The notes under the pieces were generated by a model. It worked only from the letters and a program-made list of their open reading frames with translations. It had not been told where the DNA came from and searched no databases. Below, in pieces: positions 16,101 through 24,742 of a stretch of DNA of 64,000 nt. The position numbers and the translations under genes are program-made. The stretch covers positions 30,416 through 94,415 of IMG/VR virus record IMGVR_UViG_3300008267_000011; one strand, 5' to 3'. This DNA is from a virus. Every line of letters starts with the position of its first letter. The first letter of the stretch is position 1.

Positions 16101-16468
16101 AAACTTCGCATATAATTAAGCGTCTGCAAGAAGATACAGCTTACCAAGAGTTCTTTAAAAAGGCTATGGATAAGTTTGGTATTAGTTCAATTGGTGATTT
16201 AGATGGAGAAAAGAAAAAGCAATTTTTCAACTACATCGACAAAAACTACACAGCTAAGGTTGAAGAAGGTTATATGCCAAATGATAGCAGTATCTCAAGA
16301 GAGGTACAGGCCGTTGGAAATCAGATCGACACTATACTAGGAGACCTTAGTGCAAGATTTAAAGTACCAAGCCAAGACTTGTCCAAGTTAGCAGATCTTA
16401 TTTGGGACTACGCTGATGTATATGCAGAATCTCGAATTGAAGCCTTAGAAGGCGATAGAAGTTTCTAA
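16097..16468 (+). CDS. putative prohead core-associated protein
   Basis: A 123-residue protein. The N-terminus MKTSHIIKRLQEDTAYQ carries a possible cleavage site (LQE/D at 12/13). It continues with a module, EFFKKAMDKFGISSIGDL then KKKQFFNYIDKNY, that I recall as widespread in T4-like phage proteins. The C-terminal half is helical (SRFKVPSQDL-like, LADLIWDYADVYAESR). The position just upstream of the terminase suggests a head assembly or packaging accessory role. T4 gp16 (small terminase) is an alternative, but no DNA-binding motif supports it. Confidence 0.5.
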   Translation: MKTSHIIKRLQEDTAYQEFFKKAMDKFGISSIGDLDGEKKKQFFNYIDKNYTAKVEEGYMPNDSSISREVQAVGNQIDTILGDLSARFKVPSQDLSKLADLIWDYADVYAESRIEALEGDRSF

Positions 16469-16485
16469 AACAATAACAGTTACGT

Positions 16486-18060
16486 ATGTCAGAAAAGACC
16501 TTAAAAGAGATCATTAAGGAGGAGTACGTTAAGTGCGCTACTAATCCTGGGTACTTTATTAACAAGTACTGCATGATCCAACATCCAACGAGAGGAAAGA
16601 TACCTTTCCACTTATACCCATATCAGGTAACTACGTTGGATGACTTTATGAAGTTCGATAGAACAATCGTACTAAAGTCTCGTCAGCTTGGCATCAGTAC
16701 GCTTATTGCAGCTTATAGTCTATGGTTGATTCTTTTCCATAGCGATAAGAACGTGCTCGTAGTAGCGATTGATCAAAACACATCCAAGAACCTTGTAACA
16801 AAGGTTCGAGTTATGTTTGACAACTTACCAAGTTGGTTAAAGATGAAATGTGTAGAGAGTAATAAACTCTCAATGCGATTATCAAACGGTTCTCAAATTA
16901 AAGCAGTAGCAAGTACAGGAACATCAGGACGTTCAGAGGCACTATCGTTGGTTATTATTGACGAGGCAGCTTTCGTAGATGGAGCTGAAGAGTTGTGGGC
17001 ATCCTTGCAACAAACGCTATCTACTGGAGGACAGGGTATCCTATTATCGACTCCAAATGGTACTGGTAACTTTTTCCATAAGATTTGGATTAAGGCAGAG
17101 GCTGGAGAAAATAAGTTTAAGACTATTCGCCTACCTTGGCAAGTGCATCCAGAAAGAGACCAAGAGTGGAGAGATAGGCAAGACGCTGAGTTGGGTCTCA
17201 GATTAGCAGCACAAGAGTGCGATTGCGACTTTAGTAGTTCGGGTAATACACTAGTGGATCCTGGATTAATACAATGGTACTTGGCAACATATGCACAAGA
17301 ACCAGTAGAGAGGAGAGGTGCAGACCAAAGCTATTGGTTATGGGAACAACCATCAATGAGCAAGAGCTATATTGTAACAGCAGACGTTGCTCGAGGTGAT
17401 GGATCCGATTACTCAGCATTTCATGTAATTGAACCAGAAAGCTTAACTCAAGTAGCGGAGTTTAAAGGCCAATTAACAACAAAGGATTTTGGAAACATGC
17501 TAGTAAACGTAGCTACGGAGTGGAATGATGCATTGCTGGTAATAGAAAATAACAACGTAGGTTGGGCAACCATTCAACAAGTTTTAGATAGAGGCTACAA
17601 AAACCTATACTACACATACAAGAGCGACGTATTAGACTCAGACGTCTTCTTAGCAAAAGGATACGACTTAGTCAGCAAGATTGATATGGTTGCTGGATTT
17701 ACAATGTCACATAAGGTCAGACCACTTGCAATTAGTAAGTTTGATTTGCTAACCCGCGAAAAAAGCATTATATTCAGAAGTAAGCGATTTATGGATGAGT
17801 TAGCTACTTTCATTTGGAAAGAGGGCAAAGCTCAAGCAGCAAATGGATATAATGACGACTTAGTAATGTGTATGTGTCAGGGTATTTGGGTTAGAGATAC
17901 GGCTTTAAGATTAAGACAAGCTGGTATTGATATTACAAAGGCATCTCTTAACGCATCAAAGAGTTCAGCAACGCTTTACTCTGGAACAACGTTCAGGTCA
18001 AGTAACCCATGGAAGCAGAATGTCCAAGGTCGCGATGAAGATTTAACGTGGTTATTGTAA
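16486..18060 (+). CDS. 17: terminase large subunit, gp17
   Basis: The 524-residue DNA-packaging motor has an N-terminal ATPase and a C-terminal RNase H-fold nuclease. The Walker A is KSRQLGIST (64-72) and the Walker B is VIIDEAAF with D159-E160. The nuclease begins at the acidic motif ADVARGDGSDYS (D300), followed by VIENNNVG and the later GYNDDLVM. It binds the portal and pumps DNA into the prohead. Length is slightly shorter than T4 gp17 (610 aa). The start ATG has an A-rich leader (acagttacgt) and no Shine-Dalgarno match. The portal gene follows behind its own late box. Confidence 0.96.
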   Translation: MSEKTLKEIIKEEYVKCATNPGYFINKYCMIQHPTRGKIPFHLYPYQVTTLDDFMKFDRTIVLKSRQLGISTLIAAYSLWLILFHSDKNVLVVAIDQNTSKNLVTKVRVMFDNLPSWLKMKCVESNKLSMRLSNGSQIKAVASTGTSGRSEALSLVIIDEAAFVDGAEELWASLQQTLSTGGQGILLSTPNGTGNFFHKIWIKAEAGENKFKTIRLPWQVHPERDQEWRDRQDAELGLRLAAQECDCDFSSSGNTLVDPGLIQWYLATYAQEPVERRGADQSYWLWEQPSMSKSYIVTADVARGDGSDYSAFHVIEPESLTQVAEFKGQLTTKDFGNMLVNVATEWNDALLVIENNNVGWATIQQVLDRGYKNLYYTYKSDVLDSDVFLAKGYDLVSKIDMVAGFTMSHKVRPLAISKFDLLTREKSIIFRSKRFMDELATFIWKEGKAQAANGYNDDLVMCMCQGIWVRDTALRLRQAGIDITKASLNASKSSATLYSGTTFRSSNPWKQNVQGRDEDLTWLL

Positions 18061-18068
18061 GTACCACA

Positions 18069-18075
18069 TATTTAT
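18069..18075 (+). promoter_or_regulatory. TATTTAT box (putative late promoter)
   Basis: TATTTAT lies 25 bases before the portal ATG at 18094, in the gap after the terminase. Confidence 0.5.
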
Positions 18076-18093
18076 CTAAAAGCGCTTTAAAAT

Positions 18094-19902
18094 ATGGCAG
18101 AGAACAATCCTTCTCTATTTCAGAGGTTACAGAGATTGTTTTCCACCGATGTTATCATTCGTAACGTTGGAGGGAATCAATTAAAAGTTATAGACGTTGA
18201 CAAAGTACAGTCAAGTGGTAACATTGATCAGAATCGACGTGTAGATCGCTTCTCCCGTATGTATCAAAACATGCCGGGATTTTCCTATTATCATGGACAG
18301 CTTCACTTAGCTACTCGTCTAGAGTTGTTTAAGGACTACGAAGCAATGGACACAGATAGTATTATTTCATCCGCTTTGGATTTGTACGCTGATGAGTGTA
18401 CAACAAAAGATGAGATGGGTAATGTTTTAATTATCCGATCTCCAAATGAAAAAGTACAGAAGGTATTGCATAACTTATTTTACGACATTCTAAATGTTGA
18501 ATTTAACTTATGGCCTTGGACTAGAAACCTACTAAAGTACGGAGACTTCTTCTTAAAACTAAACATAGCAGATAAGTACGGTATCATTGGTGTAGAGCCA
18601 ATGGCAGCTTATGAGATCATTCGTGAAGAAAACTTTGATCCAGAGAACCCATCGAGAGTTAGATTCAAGAGAGATTTTTCTGCACTAGCTGCAAGATCTC
18701 ACGTCGTTAACACAGAGACTGAGGAGTTTGAGAACTACGAAGTTGCTCACTTCCGTCTATTAACGGACACAAACTTCTTGCCATACGGACGTTCTCTAAT
18801 TGAACCTGCAAGAAAGGTTTGGAAACAGATCACTCTAATGGAAGATGCGATGTTGATTCACCGTATTATGCGTGCTCCAGACAAGCGTGTATTTAAAATC
18901 GATATCGGAAACATTCCACCAAACGAAGTAGATGCTTACATGGAAGGAATGATCAACCGTATCAAGAAAGTTCCTTTTGTCGATCCTGAGACAGGACAAT
19001 ACAACTTGAAGTACAACATGATGAACCTACTTGAGGACTTCTACTTCCCAGTACGTGGAGGAGAGAGTGCAACAGCTGTAGAGTCTTTGGCGGGTGTACA
19101 ATATGACAGTATCCAAGACATTGAATACCTTAAAGCTCGTTTGTTGGGATCATTGAAGATTCCAAAAGCTTTCCTAGGATTTGAAGAAGACATCTCAGGT
19201 AAGGCAACACTAGCATCACAAGACTTTCGTTTTGCTAGAACAGTTGAGCGTATTCAACGCATTATTGCTAGTGAGCTTTACAAGATAGCAATCATTCACC
19301 TTTACTCACAAGGATTTAACGACCAAGACCTAGTTGATTTTGAACTAGAACTGACTGTAGGATCATCCGTATACGAAAAAGAAAAGGTTGAGATTTGGTC
19401 AAGCAAAGTTACCCTAGCTGGTGATATGGTTGACAAAAAGCTATTTAGTCGTCAATGGGTATATGAAAACCTATTTGGTATGTCCGATGATGAGTTCCTA
19501 AAAGAACAAGAGAGAATGGTTCAAGATTACAAATTACAATTTCGTCTTGAGCAGATTAAAACAGAAGGTAATGATCCAGTTAAGACAGGAATGTCCTTTG
19601 GTACTCCACACGACCTTGCATCACTATATAAAGGTAATGGAGGAGTTCCAGGTGGGTACGATGAGAAGATGCCTGAAGGAGGCTGGCCAGGTGCTGGACG
19701 TCCAGAGGAATCAGGTACATATGGTACACATAAGCACCCATTAGGTTGGGATCCTTTGGGAAACAAAGGAAGAAGGGTTAATGAAGAGTTTACAATGTTT
19801 ATTAGAAATTTGAAAGGGAGTGCATTGAAGCAGACAATTGGTAACACATCTGAAATTTCAGAGCCAGATTTGCTCTCAGAGTCTAACATTTTAAACGATT
19901 AA
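18094..19902 (+). CDS. 20: portal vertex protein, gp20
   Basis: A 602-residue protein matching the T4 gp20 family (524 aa). Twelve copies form the ring through which DNA enters and leaves, and to which terminase and neck attach. Typical segments are visible: the N-terminal crown/wing region with MDTDSIISSALDLYADECT, the clip region near WPWTRNLLKYGDFF, and KIPKAFLGFEEDISGKATLA before the long helix. The C-terminal extension is Gly/Pro-rich (MPEGGWPGAGRPEE), which explains the extra length. It lies in the conserved order terminase, portal, protease, scaffold, capsid. Confidence 0.95.
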   Translation: MAENNPSLFQRLQRLFSTDVIIRNVGGNQLKVIDVDKVQSSGNIDQNRRVDRFSRMYQNMPGFSYYHGQLHLATRLELFKDYEAMDTDSIISSALDLYADECTTKDEMGNVLIIRSPNEKVQKVLHNLFYDILNVEFNLWPWTRNLLKYGDFFLKLNIADKYGIIGVEPMAAYEIIREENFDPENPSRVRFKRDFSALAARSHVVNTETEEFENYEVAHFRLLTDTNFLPYGRSLIEPARKVWKQITLMEDAMLIHRIMRAPDKRVFKIDIGNIPPNEVDAYMEGMINRIKKVPFVDPETGQYNLKYNMMNLLEDFYFPVRGGESATAVESLAGVQYDSIQDIEYLKARLLGSLKIPKAFLGFEEDISGKATLASQDFRFARTVERIQRIIASELYKIAIIHLYSQGFNDQDLVDFELELTVGSSVYEKEKVEIWSSKVTLAGDMVDKKLFSRQWVYENLFGMSDDEFLKEQERMVQDYKLQFRLEQIKTEGNDPVKTGMSFGTPHDLASLYKGNGGVPGGYDEKMPEGGWPGAGRPEESGTYGTHKHPLGWDPLGNKGRRVNEEFTMFIRNLKGSALKQTIGNTSEISEPDLLSESNILND

Positions 19903-19915
19903 CCGAACTAATACA

Positions 19916-19922
19916 TATTTAT
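19916..19922 (+). promoter_or_regulatory. TATTTAT box (putative late promoter)
   Basis: TATTTAT lies 13 bases before the ATG at 19929, after the portal stop. Confidence 0.5.
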
Positions 19923-19928
19923 TACTAG

Positions 19929-20798
19929 ATGAAAAAATCGAGCCACAACAAAATTAAGAATACAATAATCTTGTTTGAGTTGCTTACAAGACAAGTAGCA
20001 TCCGATACGCTGAAGGGTGTCGAAAAGTCGCCTGCATTAACCATCATTAAGAACCACTTCAAGTCCAACTCAGCACTAGGAAAGGAATTGGTAATGTATC
20101 AGACGTTGGTAAACGAAAGCTACAAAAGTAAGGCTAAGGCAACTTCGTTGATGAGTACTGTAGTTGGGTTAAGAAAGAAGCTAACTAACGAATCTCTAAA
20201 AAAAGAGAAGTATGAATTGATCCGCGAGATCAAAAAGCATTACGATCTAGCAGCCTTCTTTAATACTAAGATTCAAAGCTACAAACTATTTGCATCAATA
20301 TACAGAGTATTTGAAGGTGTATCAGTAGCACGTGCAGCTGAGTTAGTCGATAGTCGTTTTACGATTATTGAGCACTTGACTCGAACAAAGCAAAAGACTG
20401 CAGAGGACGGATCAGCTATCGTACTTAATGAGTATAAGAAGCAGGATCAGGATGTTCGTTTACTAGCGTATCAGTTAATGGTTGATAAGTTTAATGCAAA
20501 GTATGCAGACCTTTCACCAAGACAAAGAAACATCCTAAAGGAATACATCAACAACGTATCAAACACTGATAACCTAAGAGAGTTTATGCTTAAGGAAGCA
20601 TACGCTTTGAAGTTGGAATTACAGAAGCAAGCAAAAGCTGTTACTGATAAGGTTGTTAAGATTAAACTTAACGAAGCTGTTGGTTTGATGAAGAAGTACG
20701 AAAAGACAAAGAGTGTTAAAGAGCACAACGTGCTATCACTTTTATTATACCATGAACTACTAAAAGAGCTAAGACATGCGCAAAAAGGATCTAAGTGA
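19929..20798 (+). CDS. hypothetical head-region protein
   Basis: A 289-residue, Lys-rich, almost entirely helical protein with no capsid-type tag. It contains LLTRQVASDTLKG near the N-terminus and a long helical C-terminus (YALKLELQKQAKAVTDKVVK). Its place between portal and protease matches genes for prohead core or accessory proteins in other T4-like phages (T4 has gp67 and gp68 there), but length and sequence give no clear match. It overlaps the next gene by 23 bases. Confidence 0.55.
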   Translation: MKKSSHNKIKNTIILFELLTRQVASDTLKGVEKSPALTIIKNHFKSNSALGKELVMYQTLVNESYKSKAKATSLMSTVVGLRKKLTNESLKKEKYELIREIKKHYDLAAFFNTKIQSYKLFASIYRVFEGVSVARAAELVDSRFTIIEHLTRTKQKTAEDGSAIVLNEYKKQDQDVRLLAYQLMVDKFNAKYADLSPRQRNILKEYINNVSNTDNLREFMLKEAYALKLELQKQAKAVTDKVVKIKLNEAVGLMKKYEKTKSVKEHNVLSLLLYHELLKELRHAQKGSK

Positions 20799-21525
20799 AG
20801 TACAGGCGTTTGTTAAAGAGCTGAACAAAAAGCTTAAAGAAGGTAGTACTACTGATGGAGCTGGTGGTTATCCAACTCCTAAAGCTTTTGTAGGTGATGA
20901 GGATGCTGAAGGAAGTAAGAAAGGCTTAGATGCCTCTACAGCATTTACTGTCAAGCCACCAAAGAAAAAAAAGTTCTTCATCGGATATAAGGACCAGGGA
21001 GTTCACTTATCCGATATCAAAGAAGCAAACTACAGACAATTCAAAGAGGATGCTTCTATTCCAAACCACAAGAAAATCAATCAAGCCATTCTTGAGATCA
21101 ATCGCAAGATTTCCGAAATTAATAAGCTATTTGAACACTCCATAAAGCTAAAAACAGAAACTCAAGTAGGAGATGAAAAATTGTGGAAGAAAACTAACGA
21201 AGCTTTGCTTAAGATTCATAGAAGATTAAACGAAGCAACTAAGCGTGTAAGAAACGTTGCAAATCTCAAAGAGATAGAAGTCAATACAGCTAAGGACAAG
21301 TTTCTAAAGATTTTTATGAGAGCTGGTATGACTATCGATGCACAAGACGTTGAGATAGTAAAGCAAGGCAACACCCACATTATCGATGTGATGATAAATG
21401 GGGAACCTTCTGGATTTGATCTAGAAAACGACATCCTAACTTATCAAGGCTTTGATAAAGAAGTTGAGCTGGGAAATATTAACAGAGAACAAGAGGTTGC
21501 CGACAAGCTTAAAACAATATTCTGA
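20776..21525 (+). CDS. putative prohead core protein with protease site
   Basis: A 249-residue basic and helical protein. After an N-terminal helix (MRKKDLSEVQAFVKELNKKL) the sequence LKE/G at residues 20-23 fits gp21 cleavage and is followed by a flexible Gly/Thr/Pro stretch. The middle is helical (KKINQAILEINRKISEINKLF). The C-terminal domain looks beta-rich (DVEIVKQGNTHIIDVMINGE). It lies directly upstream of the protease gene, where core proteins are normally encoded. An internal core component cleaved during maturation is the likeliest role. Confidence 0.5.
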   Translation: MRKKDLSEVQAFVKELNKKLKEGSTTDGAGGYPTPKAFVGDEDAEGSKKGLDASTAFTVKPPKKKKFFIGYKDQGVHLSDIKEANYRQFKEDASIPNHKKINQAILEINRKISEINKLFEHSIKLKTETQVGDEKLWKKTNEALLKIHRRLNEATKRVRNVANLKEIEVNTAKDKFLKIFMRAGMTIDAQDVEIVKQGNTHIIDVMINGEPSGFDLENDILTYQGFDKEVELGNINREQEVADKLKTIF

Positions 21526-21532
21526 TATTTAT
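21526..21532 (+). promoter_or_regulatory. TATTTAT box (putative late promoter)
   Basis: TATTTAT lies 11 bases before the ATG of the prohead protease at 21537. Confidence 0.5.
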
Positions 21533-21536
21533 TAAC

Positions 21537-22136
21537 ATGAAAACATTACTTATAGATTCAATCGGATGCCTCTCTGTAACCCCAGAGCAGATCAACGAGT
21601 CTATGCAACAAAACAACGGAAAGGTTATTCTATCCGGAGTTATGCAAAGAGCAGATGCCACTAACCAAAATGGCAGACAATACCCTGAGGATATCCTACG
21701 TCGTGAAGCTGACAAGTATAAGCAAGTATTTGTAACAGAGCGTAGAGCATTAGGAGAATTAGATCATCCAGACTCATCCGTAGTGAACCTACAAAACGTA
21801 TCGCATAACGTAGTTGATCTATGGTGGAATGGTGGTGATTTAATGGGTAAGATAGAAATCCTAAGCACCCCATCAGGAAACATTGCAAAAGAGTTGCTAA
21901 AGTCCGGTATCCGTTTAGGAATCAGCTCTCGTGGCATGGGTAGTGTTAAAAATATTGGAGAAGGAAAGGTAGAAGTTCAAGACGACTTTGAAATTGTTTG
22001 TTGGGACTTGGTATCTAATCCATCTACACACGGTGCATTTATGTCACCACTTAACGAATCGGTATCTCACGACAACAAGCAAAACAAGTACACAAAGGTA
22101 CACTCATTGATAAACGATATAATCTCAGTAATGTAA
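21537..22136 (+). CDS. 21: prohead core protease, gp21
   Basis: The 199-residue serine protease matches T4 gp21 (212 aa). It is built into the prohead core and cleaves scaffold, core proteins, capsid protein and tagged internal proteins after Glu in L/I-x-E sites. The family's His box is GELDH77P and the Ser box is GIS130-S131-RGMG. The typical NQNGRQYP and WDLVSNPSTHGA segments are also present. It lies between core-type genes and scaffold gp22. Its specificity explains the shared L/I-x-E ends on the tags of neighbouring proteins. Confidence 0.93.
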   Translation: MKTLLIDSIGCLSVTPEQINESMQQNNGKVILSGVMQRADATNQNGRQYPEDILRREADKYKQVFVTERRALGELDHPDSSVVNLQNVSHNVVDLWWNGGDLMGKIEILSTPSGNIAKELLKSGIRLGISSRGMGSVKNIGEGKVEVQDDFEIVCWDLVSNPSTHGAFMSPLNESVSHDNKQNKYTKVHSLINDIISVM

Positions 22137-22137
22137 T

Positions 22138-22503
22138 ATGAAACTCAAGAAATTATTAGAAGGACTAGAAGGAGATTCCCCTAAAAAGACCACAAACGAA
22201 AAGGCTGCGTTCATTCAGGAAGTGAAAAAGTTTAACGAATACGGATCGGTAATCTATCGTACTGAGGATCTACGTCGTGTTGCTGAGGAGATCAATGAGC
22301 TTGTGACTAAAGCAGAAGCAGTAACCCTACAAGAAACTCAAGACTGGTTTGACGAGATTACGGTAAAGCGTAATCTAAAGACTTTGCGTGAAGGCAATAA
22401 GCAGTTTGGACAAACTGTGAAGGAAATCTCTAAACTACAACAACGTTTAGAATCTTTGTACGAAGAAATGGGTCACAATCTATCAAGATACTATGAGCTT
22501 TAA
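22138..22503 (+). CDS. tagged helical protein, putative prohead core component
   Basis: The 121-residue protein begins MKLKKLLEGLEGD, a tag copy with a cleavage-like LLE/G at residues 6-9. The rest is helical with a C-terminal coiled coil (EISKLQQRLESLYEEMG). It starts 1 base after the protease stop and overlaps the following tagged gene, so protease and tagged proteins are made together. A core or internal head protein is inferred from context. No specific T4 match is visible. Confidence 0.6.
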   Translation: MKLKKLLEGLEGDSPKKTTNEKAAFIQEVKKFNEYGSVIYRTEDLRRVAEEINELVTKAEAVTLQETQDWFDEITVKRNLKTLREGNKQFGQTVKEISKLQQRLESLYEEMGHNLSRYYEL

Positions 22504-22894
22504 AATACTCAAACTAAAAGACTTAATACCACTTCGTGAAGCTGAAGGTGACGAAGAGGAAGCTGGTGGTGGAAATCCATTTGCTGCTGCTGGAGGAGAC
22601 GAGGGTGGTGCTGAAGGTGGTGACGATGCTGCTGCTGCAGATGATGCAGGAGGTGATGAAGCCGGTGCTGAAGGTGGAGAAGAAGGAGGCGAAGAGGAAA
22701 CGGGAGATGCTAAGAAGCAGCCTGATTTAAAGTACCCTATTAAGTTCAATATTGGTAGAGTAAAAAAATACAACAATGCTGATTTTATTAGCAACCAAGG
22801 AGAATTAAAGAGCATCAACAGCAAGGGAATGACTGTAACAGTTCAACCAGACAATGTAGATGTGTTTGTGAATTTTAACGATATTATCGACTAA
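22493..22894 (+). CDS. tagged acidic low-complexity protein, prohead core-like
   Basis: The 133-residue protein carries a full tag, KLKDLIPLREAEGD, with a predicted cut at LRE/A after E16. Residues about 18-75 are almost only Gly, Ala, Glu and Asp, an acidic spacer like those of phage core and scaffold proteins. The C-terminal domain (about 78-133; KFNIGRVKKYNNADFIS and VDVFVNFNDI) is a small beta-rich fold I recall from other T4-like phages. A gp67/gp68-like core role is possible. Confidence 0.6.
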   Translation: MSFKILKLKDLIPLREAEGDEEEAGGGNPFAAAGGDEGGAEGGDDAAAADDAGGDEAGAEGGEEGGEEETGDAKKQPDLKYPIKFNIGRVKKYNNADFISNQGELKSINSKGMTVTVQPDNVDVFVNFNDIID

Positions 22895-23550
22895 TGAAAC
22901 TGCAACCAATACTAGAAGGAATCCTTAGAGAGGAAGAAGATAAGAAGCAAATTGCAGCCATGGACCAAGCTATGCAATCAGCAGCTGCTGAACTTGCTAA
23001 GTTGTATAAGGATAATGAGGCTGAGATTAAACAAGATGTTGAGCAATCAGAAGAAGAGCTCAATGAGTCTTTAGGAGCAGTAGCTATTATTGGATTTATC
23101 CTAGCTCTACCTAAAGTAGTGGAGTTGCTAGTTAAGGGAATAGGTAAAATCGTAGCTGTTTGGAAAAAGCTAGTTAAACCAGGACAAGCTAAGGGTAACG
23201 AAGAGGAGTTTGCTCATAACATTATTGAGTTTACGCACAAATGGCACAAGACCTACATTAAAGGATTGAAATGGATTCTACAGATGTCAGGAGTATTTAA
23301 GAAAGCAAACATTACTGGAGATGCTGCACAGATGAAAGCAGCAGAAGCAATATACTATACAATTATTGCAGGACTAGCAATTTACTCCGGAGTGGGTGCA
23401 GTAGGCGCATTTAAAGCAGCAGCTCAAGGAGCAGCACATGGCGGTAGCTTTTCGCTAGGAGCATTTGAAGCAGCTATGGCTTCTGTTAAGACGGGAGAAG
23501 TTGGAGAGTTTCTTGGGAAACTTGGACTAAAGGCTGCAAAAGCTGCATAA
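22894..23550 (+). CDS. tagged protein with hydrophobic helices, putative internal head protein
   Basis: The 218-residue protein starts MKLQPILEGILREEED, a tag with cleavage-like ILE/G (residues 6-9) and a second possible site ELNE/S near residue 57. Three hydrophobic stretches follow: AVAIIGFILALPKVVELLV, a middle helix around YIKGLKWILQM, and YYTIIAGLAIYSGVGAVGAF. The C-terminus is Ala/Gly-rich. A membrane-active protein stored in the capsid and released at infection is one reading. A structural core protein is another. It is the last gene of the protease block and overlaps the preceding stop by one base. Confidence 0.55.
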   Translation: MKLQPILEGILREEEDKKQIAAMDQAMQSAAAELAKLYKDNEAEIKQDVEQSEEELNESLGAVAIIGFILALPKVVELLVKGIGKIVAVWKKLVKPGQAKGNEEEFAHNIIEFTHKWHKTYIKGLKWILQMSGVFKKANITGDAAQMKAAEAIYYTIIAGLAIYSGVGAVGAFKAAAQGAAHGGSFSLGAFEAAMASVKTGEVGEFLGKLGLKAAKAA

Positions 23551-23692
23551 TTTCTGGAAAATTTTATCGTTTGGTGGTTTTATAGACTACCTATAGAGGA
23601 ATACGTCATCATCTATATGGCGTTGCTTTAATATAATCGAATTGTGGCTCCCAATCTAATAGCCGCACAAAACCAAAAAACATTTATTAAAA
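23551..23692 (+). other. 142-base intergenic leader before the scaffold gene
   Basis: This is the longest gap in the head region. I see no open frame of useful size and no tRNA. It contains short inverted matches (GGCT/AGCC around 23645-23664) and ends in the CATTTAT box 11 bases before the scaffold ATG. It may hold promoter or leader signals for the highly expressed scaffold and capsid genes. Confidence 0.35.
23682..23687 (+). promoter_or_regulatory. ATTTAT box (variant late promoter) before scaffold
   Basis: CATTTAT differs from the usual TATTTAT in the first base only. It is 11 bases before the ATG at 23693 and is the only such box upstream of the scaffold and capsid pair. Confidence 0.4.
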
Positions 23693-24715
23693 ATGAACAA
23701 ATTGCTTAAAGACGCAATCGCAGACGCTAAAGCCGTACGCGAAACCGCCTTGGCTAACGCTAAACTAGCATTGGAAGAAGCATTTGCTCCAAAACTCCAA
23801 AACATGGTATCTGCAAAGATCCGTGAAGAAATGGACGAAGAAGAGCCAATGGGAACTGAAGATGAGATGATGGCTGGTCAAGACGAAGAAACCCGCATGA
23901 AAGAGCTTGCTGGAATTTCTGAAGAAGATGAAGACTACTCTGAAGAGGGTGGTGAAGAAGACTTCGGAGGAGAAGAAGGTGGAGAAGAAGATTTCGGCGG
24001 TGAAGAAGACTACTCCGACGAAGGAGAAGAGGACTTTTCAGATGAAGGTGGAGAAGAAGACTTCTCTGACGAAAGCGACGAGGACCTAGAAGAAATTCTA
24101 CGCGAACTAGACGCTGAAGGATCTTCAGAAGAAGAGGAAATGATGGAAGGTGAAGGCGAAGAAGAAGAAATGGATCTTGATGAAATCATCAACGCACTTC
24201 GTGAAGAAGAGGGCGAAGAAGAGGACAAAGAGGAAATGGACGAAGAAATCGACCTTAACGAACTACTAAACTCTTTGAACGAAGAGGAAGGTGAAGAAGA
24301 AGAGAAAGAAGAGATGGAAGAAGGCAAAATGAAGATGAAGAAGAAAATGAACAAAATGGAGGAAGAGCTTAACGAAGCTTACTCTGCTGTTAAATTCTTG
24401 CGCACTAAGCTTTCTGAAGTTAATCTTTTGAACGCTAAACTTCTTTATGTGAACAAATTGTTCCGTAACAACCTAACCGAAGCTCAAAAGGTTAAGATCA
24501 TTGAAACATTTGATCGTGCTAAGACTGTAAGAGAAGCTAAACTTGTTTTTGCAACTCTATCAGAATCAATCAAAGTAAATGTTTCTACAAAAACAAACAA
24601 CAAAAAGTCTGTTATGGAAGGATACGCTTCTAAGCCAACCAAGAAAACTAACACTGTGTTGACTGAAGGAAACGATATTGCAAACAGATTTAAAAAGTTA
24701 GCAGGTATTATTTAA
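23693..24715 (+). CDS. 22: prohead scaffold core protein, gp22-like
   Basis: The 340-residue protein has the layout of T4 gp22 (269 aa), the main core scaffold that is chewed up by gp21. The helical N-terminus (LANAKLALEEAFAPKLQNM) contains an LEE/A site. A very acidic Glu/Asp/Gly region of about 130 residues follows, then a helical coiled C-terminal domain (AYSAVKFLRTKLSEVNLLNAKLLYVNKLF) that binds capsid protein in T4-like phages. The acidic expansion makes it longer than T4's. It lies directly before the major capsid gene, as in T4. Confidence 0.85.
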   Translation: MNKLLKDAIADAKAVRETALANAKLALEEAFAPKLQNMVSAKIREEMDEEEPMGTEDEMMAGQDEETRMKELAGISEEDEDYSEEGGEEDFGGEEGGEEDFGGEEDYSDEGEEDFSDEGGEEDFSDESDEDLEEILRELDAEGSSEEEEMMEGEGEEEEMDLDEIINALREEEGEEEDKEEMDEEIDLNELLNSLNEEEGEEEEKEEMEEGKMKMKKKMNKMEEELNEAYSAVKFLRTKLSEVNLLNAKLLYVNKLFRNNLTEAQKVKIIETFDRAKTVREAKLVFATLSESIKVNVSTKTNNKKSVMEGYASKPTKKTNTVLTEGNDIANRFKKLAGII

Positions 24716-24742
24716 AAACAAAAACTCTAAAAACTCAAAAAA

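Noticed and set aside
22483-22824. Minus-strand Ser/Pro/Ala-rich frame of 113 residues
   Set aside because: Shadow of the Gly/Ala/Glu/Asp spacer in the tagged protein at 22493.
23551-23692. tRNA or structured RNA in the gap before the scaffold gene
   Set aside because: Short inverted matches exist, but no cloverleaf with acceptor stem and T-arm could be drawn.
24010-24354. Minus-strand frame of 114 residues, almost only Ser/Phe/Ile
   Set aside because: It is the mirror of the acidic Glu/Asp repeats of the scaffold gene. Composition is an artefact of GAA/GAG/GAC codons read backwards.
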